Source: Enterobacteriaceae bacterium
GTDB lineage: Bacteria; Pseudomonadota; Gammaproteobacteria; Enterobacterales; Enterobacteriaceae
Assembly (NCBI GenBank): GCA_031261005.1
Contig: JAISKF010000010.1
Coordinates: forward strand, 1 to 60,306
Length of the DNA: 60,306 nucleotides
Direction of reading: 5' to 3'
Shown here: piece by piece, positions 8,912 to 18,157 of the stretch
How positions within the stretch are numbered: position 1 is the first letter of the stretch
Layout: each line of letters opens with the position of its first letter
Notes under the pieces: generated by a model
What the model was told of the DNA's origin: nothing
Seen by the model: only the letters and a program-made list of their open reading frames with translations
Databases searched by the model: none
Position numbers and translations under genes: made by a program

Positions 8912-8916
8912 TTACA

Positions 8917-10257
8917 TCATTTAATTGATCGGCGCGTAATCAAATAACCAATACCTAAAATAATCAGCCATACCGGAATCAGTAACACCGAAATACGGAT
9001 ACCCGGCGTGAGATACATAATGACCAATACGCCAGCGAGGAACAGTAAACACAGGTAATTACTGAACGGATAAAGGATCGATTTAAACTTAGGTGTTATT
9101 CCCTCACGATCTTTAGCCGCGCGGAATTTCAGATGTGACAAGCTGATCATCGCCCAGTTGATCACAATACTGGAAACCACCAACGACATCAGAACGCCAA
9201 GCGCTTCTTCTGGAATAAGGTAGTTAATCACCACGCCAATGGCAGCAACGGTACTGGAGAACACAATCGCGTTGACGGGTACGCCGCGTTGGTTAGTTTT
9301 CGCCAGCGCTTGCGGTGCATTTTTTTGCAGCGCTAAACCGAATAACATACGGCTGTTGCTGTAGACGCAACTGTTATAAACCGATAATGCGGCGGTCAAA
9401 ACAACAACATTAAGCACATTGGCGACGACGGCGCTGTTTAAATCATGGAAGATCATCACAAACGGACTGCCGCCCTCGGCAACTTTTGTCCACGGGTAAA
9501 GCGATAGCAATACAGTCAGCGAGCCTATATAGAAAATCAGAATACGATATAGCACCTGATTAATTGCTTTCGGGATTGTTTTCTCTGGATTATCCGCTTC
9601 TGCGGCGGTGATCCCGATCAGCTCTAAACCGCCGAACGAGAACATAATAATTGCGGTTGCCATAATCAGCCCCTCTGTGCCAAACGGCATAAATCCGCCG
9701 TGTGACCATAGATTGCTGATACCTGCTTCCGGTCCGCCGCCGCCCGTTATTAGCAGGTACGAACCAAAGACAATCATACCGATAATGGCGGCGACTTTAA
9801 TAATGGCAAACCAGAATTCCATCTCGCCATAGATTTTGACGTTAGCAAGGTTGACCAAATTGATTAAAACAAAGAAGAACGCCGCAGAAACCCAAGTCGG
9901 AATTTCCGGCCACCAGTATTGGACATAAATCCCCACCGCAGTGAGTTCTGCCATACTGACCAGAACAAACAGCATCCAATAATTCCAGCCAGAGAGGAAA
10001 CCAGCAAACGGACCCCAATATTTGTAGGAAAAGTGGCTGAATGTACCGGCTACAGGTTCTTCGGTAATCATTTCACCGAGCTGACGCATAATTAAAAAGG
10101 CGATAATCCCGCCGATTGCGTAGCCCAATATTACTGCCGGTCCAGCCATTTTAATGGTCTGAGCGCTTCCCAGAAACAGCCCTGTGCCGACAGCTCCGCC
10201 TAAAGCGATTAATTGAATGTGGCGATTTTTAAGATCGCGTTTTAACGCATCACTCAT
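8917..10257 (-). CDS. aroP: aromatic amino acid permease AroP
   Basis: Proton-coupled importer of Phe, Tyr and Trp of the APC superfamily, with 12 predicted membrane segments in 446 residues. Near-identity to E. coli AroP is clear in the N-terminal LKNRHIQLIALGGAVGTGLF motif, in EEPVAGTFSHFSYKYWG, in SFGGLELIGITAAEADNP and in the region SVYNSCVYSNSRMLFGLA. PheP or another aromatic permease is the only realistic alternative. The C-terminus is slightly shorter than in E. coli. A TyrR-box-like sequence lies about 90 bp upstream of its start. Confidence 0.9.
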   Translation of the reverse strand: MSDALKRDLKNRHIQLIALGGAVGTGLFLGSAQTIKMAGPAVILGYAIGGIIAFLIMRQLGEMITEEPVAGTFSHFSYKYWGPFAGFLSGWNYWMLFVLVSMAELTAVGIYVQYWWPEIPTWVSAAFFFVLINLVNLANVKIYGEMEFWFAIIKVAAIIGMIVFGSYLLITGGGGPEAGISNLWSHGGFMPFGTEGLIMATAIIMFSFGGLELIGITAAEADNPEKTIPKAINQVLYRILIFYIGSLTVLLSLYPWTKVAEGGSPFVMIFHDLNSAVVANVLNVVVLTAALSVYNSCVYSNSRMLFGLALQKNAPQALAKTNQRGVPVNAIVFSSTVAAIGVVINYLIPEEALGVLMSLVVSSIVINWAMISLSHLKFRAAKDREGITPKFKSILYPFSNYLCLLFLAGVLVIMYLTPGIRISVLLIPVWLIILGIGYLITRRSIK

Positions 10258-10348
10258 TCTTGTTTGTTCCTTATTGACTAAGCACGAAACAGTTAGTCAG
10301 ACTTTTTATGATAGAGACTCATTAATTAATGCTGATTGCCAGAATAGA

Positions 10349-10366
10349 TGTATCAAAAAGTTTACA
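10349..10366 (-). promoter_or_regulatory. putative TyrR box upstream of aroP
   Basis: TGTATC-n6-TTTACA matches the TyrR consensus TGTAAA-n6-TTTACA at 10 of 12 defined positions, with the correct spacing. aroP is a classical TyrR-repressed gene in E. coli. The site is about 90 bp from the aroP ATG. Binding is inferred. Confidence 0.5.
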
Positions 10367-10927
10367 GTAATTAATTAAAATTTTTCTGATGCGATCTACC
10401 GGTGCGGCAAGAATAGTGATAAATAAAAAAGTTTGCATTAAATTTTTACCAACTGATCCATTTCTTCTTCTGAAAGCGTCTTTTGTCTTTTCCTGTTTCA
10501 TTCGTTATAGATGACTTATCGTCACTGGCGAACAGAGAATTTGTGTCTATATTTTAATCAATACAATGTATGCACCACCTCACTTAGACAATCGCAAGTT
10601 AATCACAAAACAATCACAAAAAAAGTTTATCGCTGAAATAGCGTTGTTTGCTGATACAGAACAGCATTACTTTACGTCTTTATATTCGTTATTTTTAAAT
10701 AATTATGCAGGAATTGGTATGCTGATCCGGTTCAGTTTTACTTTTTATTTGTTTGCTTAATGTTAAATCCATTAAGTTCAGGCTGAATCGTTTCCCTCTA
10801 ATGGGTACTATGAATTTTAACATTTTATTGGTGTTTATGGCGTAATCATTGGGTTCTGGTGCTTTTTGATTGTCAATGATATGGACACAAGGTGAATATT
10901 TTGTTACTTTAACGTCACATTTTTGGT
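10367..10927. other. long non-coding gap between aroP and pdhR
   Basis: About 560 bp, AT-rich, between divergent genes. A 64-codon frame at 10566-10760 has no ribosome binding site or family resemblance and is not called. The stretch must carry the upstream parts of both promoters. Apart from the TyrR-like site and the PdhR operator at its edges I see nothing definite. Confidence 0.4.
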
Positions 10928-10943
10928 ATTGGTATTACCAATT
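10928..10943 (+). promoter_or_regulatory. PdhR operator
   Basis: The palindrome ATTGGTATTACCAATT matches the known PdhR binding consensus (ATTGGT-n3-ACCAAT). It is 29 bp upstream of the pdhR ATG, so it probably covers the promoter. In E. coli PdhR represses its own operon at this type of site and is released by pyruvate. Confidence 0.88.
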
Positions 10944-10972
10944 GACTTCGGATCATATTTTTGAGAAGCATT

Positions 10973-11737
10973 ATGGTTTACAGCAAAGTTCGCCAACCCA
11001 AGTTATCTGACGTTATTGAGCAGCAGCTCGAAACGTTGATCCTTGAGGGAACGCTCCGTCCCGGAGAAAAACTTCTGCCTGAACGTGAACTGGCTAAACA
11101 ATTCGATGTTTCTCGTCCCTCACTGCGTGAAGCTATTCAGCGCTTGGAAGCCAAAGGTTTATTGTTGCGCCGTCAGGGCGGCGGAACATTTGTACAGACT
11201 AATTTGTGGCAAAGCCTTAGCGATCCGTTAAGTGAACTGATGGCGAATCACCCTGAATCCCAGTTCGATCTTTTGGAAGCGCGTCATGCTCTCGAAGGTA
11301 TCGCCGCGTATTACGCTGCGTTACGCGGTACAGCGGAAGATTTCCAGCATATTCGTGATTCTCACCAACAAATTGAAGTGGCTCAGGACTCCGGCGATAA
11401 ACAGCGTGAGGCAGAAGCGGTAATGCAATATCAAACTGCTGTCACAGAAGCCAGTCACAATGTGGTTTTGCTGCATTTGCTGCGTTCAATGACACCACTT
11501 CTCACGCAAAACGTGCGCCAGAATTTTGAGTTTCTCTATTCTCGCCGCGAAATGGTGGAGAAAGTGAGTAACCATCGATCTCTTATTTTTGAAGCTATTG
11601 TGGCACGCGAACCTGAAAAAGCGCGTGCGGCTTCGCATCGGCATTTAGCTTTTATTGAGGAAGTGTTGCTGGATCTCGATAGAGAACACAGCCGCCGCGA
11701 GCGTTCGCTGCGTCTGCTACAGCAACGAAAGGAGTAG
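10973..11737 (+). CDS. pdhR: pyruvate-sensing transcriptional repressor PdhR
   Basis: GntR/FadR-family repressor of the pyruvate dehydrogenase operon, with pyruvate as the anti-repressor. The start was set at the ATG at 10973 (GAGAAG upstream), which gives [20 protein letters not shown] and 254 residues, exactly the E. coli length. An in-frame TTG at 10961 adds four residues without support. The winged helix-turn-helix covers residues 10-75 ([20 protein letters not shown], then the wing RRQGGGTFV). The C-terminal FCD domain has HRSLIFEAI and [10 protein letters not shown]. First gene of pdhR-aceE-aceF-lpd. Confidence 0.97.
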   Translation: MVYSKVRQPKLSDVIEQQLETLILEGTLRPGEKLLPERELAKQFDVSRPSLREAIQRLEAKGLLLRRQGGGTFVQTNLWQSLSDPLSELMANHPESQFDLLEARHALEGIAAYYAALRGTAEDFQHIRDSHQQIEVAQDSGDKQREAEAVMQYQTAVTEASHNVVLLHLLRSMTPLLTQNVRQNFEFLYSRREMVEKVSNHRSLIFEAIVAREPEKARAASHRHLAFIEEVLLDLDREHSRRERSLRLLQQRKE

Positions 11738-11764
11738 GAGCTGACACAGCTCATCACCACATTG

Positions 11765-11820
11765 AGCCTGTCTTAATAGCGTTTTTGACGGTCAGTCAGC
11801 AGACGTTATTAAGACAGGCT
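11765..11820 (+). repeat. long inverted repeat between pdhR and aceE
   Basis: AGCCTGTCTTAATA (11765-11778) and TATTAAGACAGGCT (11807-11820) form a perfect 14-bp stem, extendable past one mismatch, around a 28-nt loop. No U-run follows, so it is not a standard terminator. It stands 38 bp before the aceE ATG in the pdh transcript. A small stem GAGCT/AGCTC lies just upstream at 11738-11752. It may be an attenuator, a processing or stability element, or a protein-binding palindrome. Confidence 0.7.
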
Positions 11821-11858
11821 TTGAACAACTAACATAAAGATAGAAGAAGGAAATAACC

Positions 11859-14528
11859 ATGTCGGAAATTTTAAATCAAGACGTGGATCCGATTGAAACC
11901 CGCGATTGGTTGCAGGCGATCGAATCGGTCATCCGTGAAGAGGGTGTTGAGCGCGCTCAATATCTGATTGATCAAGTTATGGCGTCTGCGCGTAAAGCGG
12001 GCGTTAATTTACCTTCAGGTAGCGGATTTACCTCTGACTACATCAATACCATTCCTGTTGCTGATGAACCCGCTTATCCGGGTAATATTGATTTAGAACG
12101 CCGTATTCGTTCCATTATTCGTTGGAACGCAGTGATGGTGGTACTGCATGCGTCTAAAAAAGATTTGGAACTGGGCGGGCATATGGCGTCTTTCCAGTCA
12201 GCAGCAACTATTTATGATGTTTGTTTTAACCACTTTTTCCGTGCACGTAATGCCAAAGACGGCGGCGATTTAGTTTATTTCCAGGGTCATATTTCTCCGG
12301 GTATCTATGCGCGTGCTTTTGTAGAAGGTCGTTTAACCGAAGAGCAGATGAATAACTTCCGTCAGGAAGTTCACGGCAAAGGTTTATCTTCTTATCCGCA
12401 CCCTAAATTGATGCCTGAATTCTGGCAATTCCCAACGGTATCAATGGGCTTAGGTCCAATCAGCGCTATTTATCAGGCGCGTTTCCTGAAATACCTGAAT
12501 CATCGCGGTCTGAAAGATACTTCTGCACAAACCGTTTACGCTTTCTTGGGTGATGGCGAAATGGACGAGCCGGAATCTAAAGGCGCGATCACCATCGCTA
12601 CCCGTGAAAAACTGGACAATCTGGTGTTCATCATCAACTGTAACTTGCAGCGTTTAGATGGTCCTGTCACCGGTAACGGCAAGATCGTTAATGAGCTGGA
12701 AGGTATTTTTGCCGGTGCAGGCTGGGACGTGATCAAAGTCATGTGGGGCAATCGTTGGGACGAACTGCTGCGTAAAGATACCAGCGGTAAACTGATCCAA
12801 GTGATGAATGAAACCGTTGACGGCGACTACCAGACATTCAAGTCTAAAAACGGCGCTTACGTGCGTGAACACTTCTTTGGTCGTTATCCTGAAACCGCAG
12901 CGCTGGTCAAAGATATGACTGACGATGAAATTTGGGCATTAAACCGCGGCGGTCACGATCCAAGAAAAGTGTTTGCAGCACTGAAAAAAGCGCAGGAAAC
13001 CAAAGGAAAACCAACGGTTATTCTGGCTCACACCATCAAAGGTTATGGTATGGGTGAAACTGCCGAAGGTAAAAATATCGCGCACCAAGTGAAGAAAATG
13101 AACATGGACGGCGTGCGCCATTTCCGTGATCGTTTCAATGTACCGGTTGCTGATGAAGATATTGAAAAACTGCCATTCCTGACGCTGGAAAAAGACTCCG
13201 AAGAGTACAAATATCTGCATGAACACCGCGAAGCGCTGCAAGGCTATGTACCAACTCGCTTGCCAGCATTCACTGAGAAACTGGCTATTCCTGCGCTGGA
13301 CGAATTCAAACCGTTGCTGGAAGAGCAAAGCAAAGAGATCTCTACCACTATCGCTTTCGTGCGTGCGCTGAATATCATGCTGAAAGATGCTTCTATCGGT
13401 CCGCGTTTAGTGCCGATTTTAGCCGACGAAGCCCGTACTTTTGGTATGGAAGGTCTGTTCCGTCAAATCGGTATTTATAGTCCGAAAGGTCAGCAGTATG
13501 TACCGCAAGACCGTGAACAAGTGGCTTACTATAAAGAAGATGAGAAAGGTCAGATCCTACAAGAGGGGATCAACGAATTGGGCGCTGGCGCATCTTGGTT
13601 AGCGGCAGCAACATCATACAGCACCAATGATTTCCCAATGATTCCGTTCTATATCTACTACTCCATGTTCGGTTTCCAACGTATCGGCGATCTGTGCTGG
13701 ATGGCAGGCGACCAACAAGCGCGCGGTTTCTTAATCGGCGGTACTTCTGGCCGTACTACACTGAATGGTGAAGGCTTACAGCACGAAGATGGTCACAGCC
13801 ACATTCAATCACTGATTATTCCTAACTGTATCTCTTACGATCCAACCTATGCTTATGAAGTTGCGGTCATCATGCACGATGGTTTACAGCGCATGTACGG
13901 TAATCAGGAAAATGTTTACTACTACATTACTACGCTGAACGAAAACTATCACATGCCTGCGATGCCGGAAGGCGTTGAAGAGGGTATCCGTAAAGGTATC
14001 TACAAGTTAGAAACCGTGAAAGGTAAGAAAGGCAAAGGTCACGTCCAATTGATGGGTTCAGGTTCTATCCTGCCTCATGTTCGTGACGCGGCGCAAATTC
14101 TGGCTAAAGATTACGGTATCTCTTCTGACGTTTACAGCGTGACTTCGTTTACTGAACTGGCGCGTGATGGTCAGGATTGTGAACGCTGGAACATGCTGCA
14201 CCCACAAGAAAAACCGCGCGTCCCTTACGTCGCTCAAGTGATGAATGATGCGCCAGCCGTTGCTTCTACCGACTATATGAAACTGTTTGCTGAACAAATT
14301 CGTAACTTTATTCCGGCAAGCGAATTCCGTGTACTGGGTACAGATGGCTTCGGTCGTTCAGACAGCCGTGACAACTTACGTCACCACTTTGAAGTTGACG
14401 CATCTTATGTTGTGGTTGCGGCGCTGGGTGAACTGGCTAAACGCGGTGAAGTGAAAGCGGATGTGGTTGCTCAAGCAATTACTAAATTCGGTATCAATGC
14501 CGATAAAGTTAATCCACGTCTGGCATAA
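11859..14528 (+). CDS. aceE: pyruvate dehydrogenase E1 component AceE
   Basis: Thiamine-diphosphate-dependent decarboxylation of pyruvate and reductive acetylation of the E2 lipoyl groups. The 889 residues (E. coli 887) form a homodimeric, single-chain E1. The ThDP motif runs from [14 protein letters not shown] to NLVFIINCN near residues 229-260. Active-site segments include [12 protein letters not shown] and [22 protein letters not shown] precedes the ATG. The gap to aceF is 14 bp, so the two are co-transcribed under PdhR. Confidence 0.98.
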   Translation: MSEILNQDVDPIETRDWLQAIESVIREEGVERAQYLIDQVMASARKAGVNLPSGSGFTSDYINTIPVADEPAYPGNIDLERRIRSIIRWNAVMVVLHASKKDLELGGHMASFQSAATIYDVCFNHFFRARNAKDGGDLVYFQGHISPGIYARAFVEGRLTEEQMNNFRQEVHGKGLSSYPHPKLMPEFWQFPTVSMGLGPISAIYQARFLKYLNHRGLKDTSAQTVYAFLGDGEMDEPESKGAITIATREKLDNLVFIINCNLQRLDGPVTGNGKIVNELEGIFAGAGWDVIKVMWGNRWDELLRKDTSGKLIQVMNETVDGDYQTFKSKNGAYVREHFFGRYPETAALVKDMTDDEIWALNRGGHDPRKVFAALKKAQETKGKPTVILAHTIKGYGMGETAEGKNIAHQVKKMNMDGVRHFRDRFNVPVADEDIEKLPFLTLEKDSEEYKYLHEHREALQGYVPTRLPAFTEKLAIPALDEFKPLLEEQSKEISTTIAFVRALNIMLKDASIGPRLVPILADEARTFGMEGLFRQIGIYSPKGQQYVPQDREQVAYYKEDEKGQILQEGINELGAGASWLAAATSYSTNDFPMIPFYIYYSMFGFQRIGDLCWMAGDQQARGFLIGGTSGRTTLNGEGLQHEDGHSHIQSLIIPNCISYDPTYAYEVAVIMHDGLQRMYGNQENVYYYITTLNENYHMPAMPEGVEEGIRKGIYKLETVKGKKGKGHVQLMGSGSILPHVRDAAQILAKDYGISSDVYSVTSFTELARDGQDCERWNMLHPQEKPRVPYVAQVMNDAPAVASTDYMKLFAEQIRNFIPASEFRVLGTDGFGRSDSRDNLRHHFEVDASYVVVAALGELAKRGEVKADVVAQAITKFGINADKVNPRLA

Positions 14529-14542
14529 GAGGAAAAGATCAA

Positions 14543-16411
14543 ATGACGATTGAAATCAAAGTGCCGGATATTGGTGCTGATGAAGTAGAAGTCACCGAAC
14601 TTCTGGTTAAAGTGGGCGATAAAGTTGAAGCTGAACAATCGCTGCTTACCGTAGAGGGCGATAAGGCTTCAATGGAAGTGCCATCACCGCAAGCTGGTGT
14701 AGTCAAAGAGATTAAAGTTCAGGTCGGCAGCAAAGTATCTACCGGCTCATTAATCATGATCTTTGATAGTGCTGACGTCGCGCCTGCGCCAAAAGCTGAA
14801 ACACCGGCGGCAACGCCTGTTGCCAGCGCACCGGCAGCGTCCGCAGCCAAAGATGTGCAAGTGCCGGATATTGGCAGCGATGAAGTCGAAGTCACTGAAA
14901 TTCTGGTAAAAGTCGGCGATAGCATCACCGCAGAACAATCTCTGATTACCGTTGAGGGCGACAAAGCCTCAATGGAAGTGCCAGCACCGTTTGCCGGTGT
15001 AGTTAAAGAGATCAAAGTGCAGGTGGGCAGTAAAGTGTCTACCGGCTCGCTGATCATGGTGTTTGAAGTGGCGGGTGCAGCGCCAAGTGCGCCTGCTGCG
15101 ACACCTGTTACCAGCGCACCGGCAGCGTCCGCAGCGAAAGACGTGCAAGTACCGGATATTGGCGGTGATGAAGTCGAAGTCACTGAAATTCTGGTGAAAG
15201 TCGGCGATAGCATCACCGCAGAACAATCCCTGATCACTGTTGAGGGCGACAAAGCCTCAATGGAAGTGCCAGCACCGTTTGCCGGTGTAGTCAAAGAGAT
15301 CAAAGTTCAGGTGGGCAGTAAAGTATCTACTGGTTCGCTGATCATGGTGTTTGAAGTAGCTGGCGCATCACCTGCTCCTGCTGCGACAATAGCACCAGCA
15401 GCAAGCGCTCCAGCAACACCGGTTGCCGCCGCTAAACCAGTAGCCGCACCGACTTCTGCGGGCAGCAATGAATTCGCTGAAAATGATGCTTATGTTCATG
15501 CAACGCCTGTTATTCGTCGTTTAGCGCGTGAATTCGGTGTGAATCTGAGCAAAGTAAAAGGCACAGGTCGTAAAGGCCGTATCCTGCGTGAAGACGTTCA
15601 GTCCTATGTGAAAGAGGCGGTTAAACGCGCTGAATCCGGCGCAACGGCAAGTGCTGGCGGCTCTCTGCCAGGTTTGTTGCCGTGGCCGAAAGTTGATTTC
15701 AGTAAGTTTGGTGAAGTGGAAGAAGTCGAACTGGGTCGTATCCAGAAGATTTCCGGTGCCAACCTGCATCGTAACTGGGTGATGATCCCGCATGTTACAC
15801 AGTTCGATGAAACCGACATCACCGATGTTGAAGCATTCCGTAAACAACAGAATGTTGAAGCAGAGAAGAAAAAGCTGGACGTTAAAATCACGCCGCTGGT
15901 GTTTATCATGAAAGCGGTAGCGAAAGCGCTGGAAGAAATGCCGCGCTTTAACAGCTCACTGTCTGAAGACGGTCAAAAACTGACATTGAAGAAATATATC
16001 AATGTGGGTGTTGCCGTTGATACGCCGAATGGCTTAGTGGTTCCGGTGTTCCGTGATGTAAACAAGAAAGGCATTTTTGAGTTGTCGCGCGAACTGGCTG
16101 AAATCTCTAAGAAAGCGCGTGCGGGTAAACTAACTGCTTCTGATATGCAGGGCGGCTGTTTCACTATCTCTAGCTTAGGCGGGATTGGTGGCACGGCGTT
16201 TACTCCGATCGTTAATGCACCAGAAGTAGCGATTCTCGGTGTATCTAAATCGTCCATGAAGCCGGTTTGGAATGGCAAAGAGTTCGCACCGCGTTTGATG
16301 CTGCCGTTGTCTCTCTCCTACGATCACCGTGTGATCGATGGTGCTGATGGCGCGCGTTTCATCAGTTTCATTAACAACGCAATGTCTGATATTCGTCGCC
16401 TGGTGATGTAA
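14543..16411 (+). CDS. aceF: dihydrolipoamide acetyltransferase (E2) AceF
   Basis: Core of the pyruvate dehydrogenase complex, transferring acetyl from lipoyl to CoA. The 622 residues hold three lipoyl domains, each with the lipoylation motif [11 protein letters not shown] (lysines near residues 41, 144 and 238), separated by Ala/Pro-rich linkers. A peripheral-subunit-binding domain follows at about 315-360 ([21 protein letters not shown]), then the catalytic domain with [10 protein letters not shown] near the C-terminus. Lipoyl domains 2 and 3 are almost identical in both protein and DNA. Shorter than E. coli AceF (630) only through linker length. Confidence 0.98.
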   Translation: MTIEIKVPDIGADEVEVTELLVKVGDKVEAEQSLLTVEGDKASMEVPSPQAGVVKEIKVQVGSKVSTGSLIMIFDSADVAPAPKAETPAATPVASAPAASAAKDVQVPDIGSDEVEVTEILVKVGDSITAEQSLITVEGDKASMEVPAPFAGVVKEIKVQVGSKVSTGSLIMVFEVAGAAPSAPAATPVTSAPAASAAKDVQVPDIGGDEVEVTEILVKVGDSITAEQSLITVEGDKASMEVPAPFAGVVKEIKVQVGSKVSTGSLIMVFEVAGASPAPAATIAPAASAPATPVAAAKPVAAPTSAGSNEFAENDAYVHATPVIRRLAREFGVNLSKVKGTGRKGRILREDVQSYVKEAVKRAESGATASAGGSLPGLLPWPKVDFSKFGEVEEVELGRIQKISGANLHRNWVMIPHVTQFDETDITDVEAFRKQQNVEAEKKKLDVKITPLVFIMKAVAKALEEMPRFNSSLSEDGQKLTLKKYINVGVAVDTPNGLVVPVFRDVNKKGIFELSRELAEISKKARAGKLTASDMQGGCFTISSLGGIGGTAFTPIVNAPEVAILGVSKSSMKPVWNGKEFAPRLMLPLSLSYDHRVIDGADGARFISFINNAMSDIRRLVM

Positions 16412-16419
16412 GTTAATAG

Positions 16420-16445
16420 CCGACCGTTTTGCGGTCGGTTTTTTA
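16420..16445 (+). terminator. intrinsic terminator after aceF
   Basis: Stem CCGACCG/CGGTCGG with a 5-nt loop followed by TTTTTT, 8 bp after the aceF stop. It separates aceEF from lpd, as in E. coli, where most transcripts end here and lpd also has its own promoter. Confidence 0.88.
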
Positions 16446-16629
16446 ATTTTAATTATCTTAATTACTTTAATTTTAATTGTTGATTTGCCCCGAATTTTTG
16501 CTATCTCTTGTTTGCAGAAAGAGGTCTGTTTCTGTAGATTGGACTCGCTATAAATATGCGGTTCCGGCAAGCACGTTATGATGAAACCAAACCAACGCCG
16601 GTCGCCCGGAAAATAATTAAGAGGTCATA

Positions 16630-18054
16630 ATGAGTACTGATATTAAAACGCAGGTAGTCGTACTTGGCGCAGGTCCCGCAGGTTATTCAGCAGCGTTCCG
16701 CTGTGCGGACTTAGGATTGGATACCGTTATCGTTGAACGTTACTCCACCTTAGGCGGCGTGTGCTTAAACGTCGGTTGTATCCCTTCAAAAGCGCTGCTC
16801 CACGTAGCGAAAGTCATTGAAGAAGCCAAAGCATTAGCCGTTCACGGTGTTGTTTTTGGCGAACCTCAAACGGATATTGAAAAAATTCGTATCTGGAAAG
16901 AGAAAGTTATCGATCAACTGACGGGCGGTTTAGCTGGTATGGCTAAAGGTCGTAAAGTTCAGGTGGTTAACGGCTACGGTAAATTTGTTGGTCCAAATAC
17001 TATCGCCGTAGAGGGCGAAAATGGCATCACCAATATCAATTTTGATAATGCCATTATTGCTGCGGGTTCTCGTCCTATTCAACTTCCGTTTATTCCTCAT
17101 GAAGATCCGCGTGTATGGAATTCTACAGATGCGTTGGCACTGAAAAGCGTACCAAAACGTCTGCTAGTTATGGGCGGCGGTATTATCGGTCTGGAAATGG
17201 GAACGGTTTATCACGCGCTGGGTTCACAGATCGACGTGGTTGAAATGTTCGATCAAGTTATCCCTGCTGCGGATAAAGACGTGGTGAAAGTGTTTACCAA
17301 ACGCATCAGCAAACAGTTTAACTTGATGCTGGAAACCAAAGTTACTGCGGTTGAAGCGAAAGAAGACGGTATCTACGTTACGATGGAAGGTAAGAAAGCA
17401 CCAGCCGAACCGCAATGCTATGATGCAGTGCTGGTTGCTATCGGTCGTACACCTAACGGCAAATTGCTGGACGCAGCGCAGGCTGGTGTTGAAGTTGATG
17501 AACGCGGCTTTATCCGTGTTGATAAACAACTGCGTACTAACGTACCGCATATCTTTGCTATCGGTGACGTCGTTGGTCAGCCAATGCTGGCGCATAAAGG
17601 TGTTCACGAAGGTCATGTTGCCGCAGAAGTTATTGCCGGTAAAAAACATTACTTCGATCCAAAAGTTATTCCATCAATCGCCTATACCGATCCTGAAGTG
17701 GCATGGGTTGGCATGACTGAGAAAGAAGCGAAAGAGAAAGGCATTAGCTACGAAGTCGCGACGTTCCCTTGGGCAGCGTCAGGTCGTGCAATTGCTTCTG
17801 ATTGTGCAGACGGCATGACTAAACTGATTTTCGATAAAGAATCTCAGCGTATTCTTGGCGGCGCGATCGTTGGTACTAACGGCGGTGAATTGCTGGGTGA
17901 AATCGGTTTAGCGGTTGAAATGGGCTGTGATGCGGAAGATTTAGCTCTGACAATCCACGCTCACCCAACACTGCACGAATCTATCGGACTGGCTGCGGAA
18001 GTCTACGAAGGCACAGTGACCGACTTACCAAATATGAAAGCAAAGAAAAAATAA
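16630..18054 (+). CDS. lpd: dihydrolipoamide dehydrogenase (E3) Lpd
   Basis: FAD enzyme that reoxidises dihydrolipoamide with NAD for the pyruvate and 2-oxoglutarate dehydrogenase complexes and the glycine cleavage system. The 474 residues equal E. coli Lpd. FAD motif GAGPAGYSAAFRCADLG (about 13-29), redox disulfide in GGVCLNVGCIPS (about 41-52), NAD motif GGGIIGLEMG (about 182-191) and the catalytic His-Glu in HAHPTLHE. AAGAGGTCATA precedes the ATG. The 218-bp gap after aceF, past a terminator, implies a private promoter. Confidence 0.98.
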   Translation: MSTDIKTQVVVLGAGPAGYSAAFRCADLGLDTVIVERYSTLGGVCLNVGCIPSKALLHVAKVIEEAKALAVHGVVFGEPQTDIEKIRIWKEKVIDQLTGGLAGMAKGRKVQVVNGYGKFVGPNTIAVEGENGITNINFDNAIIAAGSRPIQLPFIPHEDPRVWNSTDALALKSVPKRLLVMGGGIIGLEMGTVYHALGSQIDVVEMFDQVIPAADKDVVKVFTKRISKQFNLMLETKVTAVEAKEDGIYVTMEGKKAPAEPQCYDAVLVAIGRTPNGKLLDAAQAGVEVDERGFIRVDKQLRTNVPHIFAIGDVVGQPMLAHKGVHEGHVAAEVIAGKKHYFDPKVIPSIAYTDPEVAWVGMTEKEAKEKGISYEVATFPWAASGRAIASDCADGMTKLIFDKESQRILGGAIVGTNGGELLGEIGLAVEMGCDAEDLALTIHAHPTLHESIGLAAEVYEGTVTDLPNMKAKKK

Positions 18055-18095
18055 TTTTTTGCCGGATTAACTAGTTTGCCGGATTAGTTAGTAAG

Positions 18096-18134
18096 AAAAA
18101 ACCACCAGAGCTGTTCACGCTGGTGGTTTTTTTT
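18096..18134. terminator. bidirectional terminator between lpd and the AspT-like gene
   Basis: A-run, stem ACCACCAG/CTGGTGGT with an 11-nt loop, then an 8-T run. It serves lpd on the plus strand, and the flanking A-run makes it usable from the minus strand. Just upstream is a degenerate direct repeat, gccggattaactagt / gccggattagttagt. Confidence 0.88.
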
Positions 18135-18157
18135 AGGCTTATCAACTTGATGCTGAA

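Noticed and set aside
10566..10760. 64-codon frame in the aroP-pdhR gap
   Set aside because: No ribosome binding site, low-complexity aromatic composition, and no resemblance to a known protein.
14719..15303. 194-codon frame opposite aceF
   Set aside because: It is the antisense shadow of the repeated lipoyl domains; its apparent repeats only mirror those of aceF.
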